Shown here one piece after another: positions 4,342-6,786 of a DNA stretch of 6,786 nt. The stretch lies in assembly GCA_934215995.1 (NCBI GenBank), contig CAKQBC010000129.1, forward strand, positions 1 through 6,786, given 5' to 3'. How positions within the stretch are numbered: the first letter of the stretch is position 1; each line of letters opens with the position of its first letter. Under the pieces are notes generated by a model. That model had not been told where the DNA came from, made no database searches, and saw only the letters and a program-made list of their open reading frames with translations. The stretch comes from an uncultured Bacillus sp. (GTDB taxonomy: Bacteria; Bacillota; Bacilli; Bacillales; DSM-1321). A program made the translations under genes and the position numbers.

Positions 4342-5529
4342 ATGGATTTCACATTCGGTGAAAAAGAAGAGCTTTTCCGTCAGGAACTTAGGGAATGGCT
4401 GGCAGCCAATGTGCCTGATATGCCGGAGGGAATGGAGAAGGATTCGCCGGCATATGAAACATATTTAAGGGATTGGCAGAAGAAAATGCATGAGGGAAGA
4501 TGGGCTGCCATCGCATGGCCGGAGCAGTATGGGGGCCGCAATGCTTCATTGATGGAGGAAATCATCTATCAGCAGGAAATGGTCAGGGCAGAAGCGCCGC
4601 CGCTCATTAATTATGTCGGCATCCATATGGTCGGGCCGACACTTATGGACATTGGGACTGAGGAACAGAAAAGCCGCTATATCGAAAAAATCCTGAATGG
4701 CGATGAAGTTTGGTGCCAAGGATATTCAGAACCGAACGCAGGATCGGATCTCTCTGCCATCCAAACCAGTGCGATAAGGGCAGAGGATGGGCGTTGGCTG
4801 ATCAATGGGCAAAAAGTATGGACCAGTTTCGGGCACTTTGCAGATAAATGCTTTTTGCTAGCAAGGACATCTGTACATCCGGCTAAAAGACAAAAAGGCA
4901 TCACTGTCTTTCTCCTTGATATGGATCAGGAAGGGGTCGAAGTCAGGCCCATCATTTCAATGGACGGGCAAAGGGATTTCAATGAAGTGTATCTGACTGA
5001 TGCGGTTGCCTATGATGCAGACATTGTTGGGGAAGTCGATGAGGGCTGGAGGGTGATGATCGCCTTGCTTTCGCATGAAAGGACAGGAATCGGAGGCCAG
5101 CTGTTCGCACTGGAAAAGCAGTTTGACAACCTCATCGAGATGACGAAAAACGTGAAAAAGAACGGCTTGTCATTAAGCAAGGACCCTTTTGTAAGGCAAA
5201 GGATGGCGGAGTTGTACTCGCGTTTGAAAGGCTCGTTGTTCAACTATTACCACCATCTGACGAAGACTTTAAAAACAGGGTATCCGGGGCCTGAAGGTTC
5301 CATGGATAAATTGATTGTAAGTGAGCTGAATAAGGAAGTGTACAGCTTTGCCTTGTCATTGCAGGGGCATGCCGGCATCTTGGCCGGGGATGATGCAGTT
5401 GTGGACCAAAAATGGCAGGAAGGCTTTCTTTATTCTTTCGGGATGACCATCGGCGGAGGAACGAGCGAAATTCAAAGAAATACAATCGGGGAACGGATAT
5501 TGGGTTTGCCGAAAGATTCCGGGAGATAA
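4342..5529 (+). CDS. Acyl-CoA dehydrogenase subunit with catalytic glutamate (FadE29/ChsE2-like)
   Basis: This 395-residue acyl-CoA dehydrogenase runs from an N-terminal helical domain (MDFTFGEKEELFRQ) through the middle beta domain with WCQGYSEPNAGSDLSAIQT (124-142) and WLINGQKVWTS (152-162), the flavin- and acyl-binding segments, to a C-terminal helical domain with IGGGTSEIQRNTIGERILGLP (370-390). The usual catalytic Glu before GTSE is Gly here; Glu246 in LSHERTG (243-249) lies where isovaleryl-CoA and FadE29-type dehydrogenases carry theirs. The RxQFG flavin motif is missing, replaced by KDPFVRQRM (280-288). It should oxidise an acyl-CoA to 2-enoyl-CoA, passing electrons to ETF. AGGAG (4328-4332) favours ATG 4342 over an in-frame GTG at 4336. 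The gene begins 24 bases after the DUF35 gene. Probably a partner of the next gene product. Confidence 0.9.
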   Translation: MDFTFGEKEELFRQELREWLAANVPDMPEGMEKDSPAYETYLRDWQKKMHEGRWAAIAWPEQYGGRNASLMEEIIYQQEMVRAEAPPLINYVGIHMVGPTLMDIGTEEQKSRYIEKILNGDEVWCQGYSEPNAGSDLSAIQTSAIRAEDGRWLINGQKVWTSFGHFADKCFLLARTSVHPAKRQKGITVFLLDMDQEGVEVRPIISMDGQRDFNEVYLTDAVAYDADIVGEVDEGWRVMIALLSHERTGIGGQLFALEKQFDNLIEMTKNVKKNGLSLSKDPFVRQRMAELYSRLKGSLFNYYHHLTKTLKTGYPGPEGSMDKLIVSELNKEVYSFALSLQGHAGILAGDDAVVDQKWQEGFLYSFGMTIGGGTSEIQRNTIGERILGLPKDSGR

Positions 5530-5548
5530 GCGAAAGGGGGATGGAACA

Positions 5549-6661
5549 ATGGACTTTGAGTTGACATCTGAACAAGAATTATTCCGGGGATATGTCAGAA
5601 AATATTTCGATGCAAATGGGCAAACAAGAGTTGCCAGACAGTTCAGTGAAGCAAATGCGGATGGCTTGAAACTGGTCTTCTCGGGCTTAGCGGATCTTGG
5701 TGCAACAGGAATCACAATCCCTGAGGAATATGGAGGGCTTGGGCTTGGACCGCTTGATCTTGTACCGGTATTAGAAGAGATGGGAAGGGTGCTGATGCCG
5801 GGCACCTATCTCGAAACAATGGCGTTGGCTGTACCTCTGTTGGAATTGGGCGGGTCCCCTTATCTGAAAGAAAAATACTTGCCTGAAATAGCCGCAGGTG
5901 ACAGGCATATTGCGCTTGCCTGGTTTGAGCCGGAAAACGGCTACAGTACTGCCGGTACGGTTCTCGAAAAGAAAGGGGGACGGTACGTACTGAATGGAAG
6001 GAAGACAATGGTGCCGATTAATGGGCTGGCAAATGCATTTTTGGTATGCGCCTCATACGGTAATGGCACAGCTTTGCTGCTTGTTGATGCCGATATGGCA
6101 CAGGACATACGATTATTGAAAAGCATGGATCAGACGCACCAGCTTGCAGAGATTACTTTTTCCGATACGGAGGTGCCGGAGGAGCAGTTAATAGGAGAAC
6201 CGGGCAATGCTGCGTTGCTGCTGGAAAAAGGGTTGCTTCATGCGAATGCGGCGTTATGCAGCCTTATGGTCGGGGCTATGGACCGAATCGTTGAAATGAC
6301 TGCCGACTATGCAAAAATCCGTACGCAGTTCGGCCAGCCGATTGGCCGCTACCAGGCGATCAAACATCGGATTGTGGACCGGAAAGTGGATCTCGAAACA
6401 GCCCGGTCCCTTAGCTATTATGCGAATTGGGCTTTGGATAGCCAATCGGCAGATTCCGAGTCTGCCGTCTATAGTGCCAGAGCGTTTATCTCGGAAGCAT
6501 TTATCAAGTCGGCGGCCGACAGCATCCAGATTCACGGCGGCATAGGGTTTACCGAAGAACTTGATTGCCATCTGTTTGTAAAGAGGTCGCGCTATTATGA
6601 AAATTATCTTGGGAGCATCCGGCAGTTTCGGGAGAAGGCCGCAACGGCATTGGGATGGTGA
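5549..6661 (+). CDS. Acyl-CoA dehydrogenase subunit without visible catalytic glutamate (FadE28/ChsE1-like)
   Basis: This 370-residue acyl-CoA dehydrogenase is on the short side for the family. ATGITIPEEYGGLGLGPLDL (52-71) is the conserved N-terminal segment, and RTQFGQPIGRYQAIKHRIVD (258-277) is the flavin-contacting motif that the preceding subunit lacks. SIQIHGGIGFTEELDCHLFVKR (325-346) is the C-terminal signature. There is no YEGTSE: the equivalent stretch reads RYYENYLGSIRQF, and the helix-G position (LLHANAALCSL, 229-239) has no glutamate. The middle domain is also worn, with WFEPENGYST (125-134) in place of the usual TEPxAGSD. The gene follows 19 bases after the FadE29-like gene, with GAAAGGGGG before its ATG. 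The two subunits together supply a full set of motifs, as in mycobacterial FadE28-FadE29 heterotetramers. Last gene of the operon. Confidence 0.88.
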   Translation: MDFELTSEQELFRGYVRKYFDANGQTRVARQFSEANADGLKLVFSGLADLGATGITIPEEYGGLGLGPLDLVPVLEEMGRVLMPGTYLETMALAVPLLELGGSPYLKEKYLPEIAAGDRHIALAWFEPENGYSTAGTVLEKKGGRYVLNGRKTMVPINGLANAFLVCASYGNGTALLLVDADMAQDIRLLKSMDQTHQLAEITFSDTEVPEEQLIGEPGNAALLLEKGLLHANAALCSLMVGAMDRIVEMTADYAKIRTQFGQPIGRYQAIKHRIVDRKVDLETARSLSYYANWALDSQSADSESAVYSARAFISEAFIKSAADSIQIHGGIGFTEELDCHLFVKRSRYYENYLGSIRQFREKAATALGW

Positions 6662-6686
6662 TTTCCCATTATTGACAGAGCACTGC

Positions 6687-6707
6687 ATAGCCGTCGGCTT
6701 ATTTTTT
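6687..6707 (+). terminator. Weak terminator candidate after the operon
   Basis: AGCC (6689-6692) pairs with GGCT (6696-6699) around GTC; one bulged T allows two more pairs (AT 6687-6688 with AT 6701-6702). Six T follow (6702-6707). The stem is short, so termination may be partial, but it lies 25 bases after the last stop codon, where an operon end is expected. Confidence 0.4.
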
Positions 6708-6742
6708 CACCGGGTTAAAAGCGACAGCCTTGTTTTCCTCCA

Positions 6743-6771
6743 TATACACTGAAAAAGTTTGAATGTATACT
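6743..6771 (+). promoter_or_regulatory. Possible promoter of a gene beyond the window, within an inverted repeat
   Basis: TATACA (6743-6748), 17 bases and TATACT (6766-6771) match sigma-A boxes in 4 and 5 of 6 positions. TATACA and TGTATA (6764-6769) are reverse complements, 21 bases apart start to start, so both boxes lie inside an inverted repeat that a dimeric regulator could bind. The gene it would serve lies past the right edge and cannot be seen. Confidence 0.35.
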
Positions 6772-6786
6772 AAAAGTAAAATTTGT

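Noticed and set aside
6672..6694. Perfect -35 box TTGACA just after the operon
   Set aside because: No acceptable -10 box lies 16-18 bases downstream; the spacer runs into the terminator-like hairpin.

Overview
The window looks like chromosomal DNA of a Gram-positive bacterium of the Bacillus group (Bacillaceae). Strong AGGAGG-type ribosome binding sites sit 7-10 bases before nearly every start, one gene starts with TTG, base composition is moderate, and the 3' end of a Bacillus-type 5S rRNA followed by a strong terminator lies at the left edge. The species cannot be named from the sequence alone.

Layout: positions 1-115 hold two tandem hairpin repeats joined to the last ~25 bases of a 5S rRNA, then a terminator. 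A small membrane-anchored protein of unknown function (157-537) is read leftward toward it. A gap of about 300 bases with a tentative promoter/operator leads to a single rightward gene for an atypical SDR/TIP30-like NAD(P)-binding protein (840-1505), closed by a perfect 13-bp terminator hairpin.

A 256-base leader (1544-1799) follows. It is dense in structure: a tentative promoter, overlapping palindromes built from the heptamer TGTCCGG, an orphan Shine-Dalgarno sequence inside a terminator-like hairpin, a 10-bp inverted repeat, and a possible 15-codon ORF. It precedes a tight six-gene operon (1800-6661, gaps of 15-24 bases): two MaoC-fold hydratase subunits, a thiolase-fold protein without the thiolase nucleophile, a zinc-ribbon/OB-fold (DUF35) partner, and two acyl-CoA dehydrogenase subunits.

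The operon matches, function for function, the side-chain-shortening module of the actinobacterial igr cholesterol locus (FadE28/FadE29, ChsH1/ChsH2, Ltp2), but with ChsH2 split into separate MaoC and DUF35 genes. Residue patterns are complementary within each pair (one MaoC has Asp/His, the other Asp/Tyr; one dehydrogenase has the helix-G glutamate and TSEIQRN, the other has RTQFG). This suggests obligate heteromers. The inferred route is acyl-CoA -> enoyl-CoA -> 3-hydroxyacyl-CoA -> retro-aldol cleavage to a ketone or aldehyde plus a short acyl-CoA, with no 3-hydroxyacyl-CoA dehydrogenase or true thiolase. The substrate is unknown. No P450, acyl-CoA ligase, steroid-ring gene or regulator gene is in the window. 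The last 125 bases hold a weak terminator candidate and a possible promoter for a gene beyond the edge.
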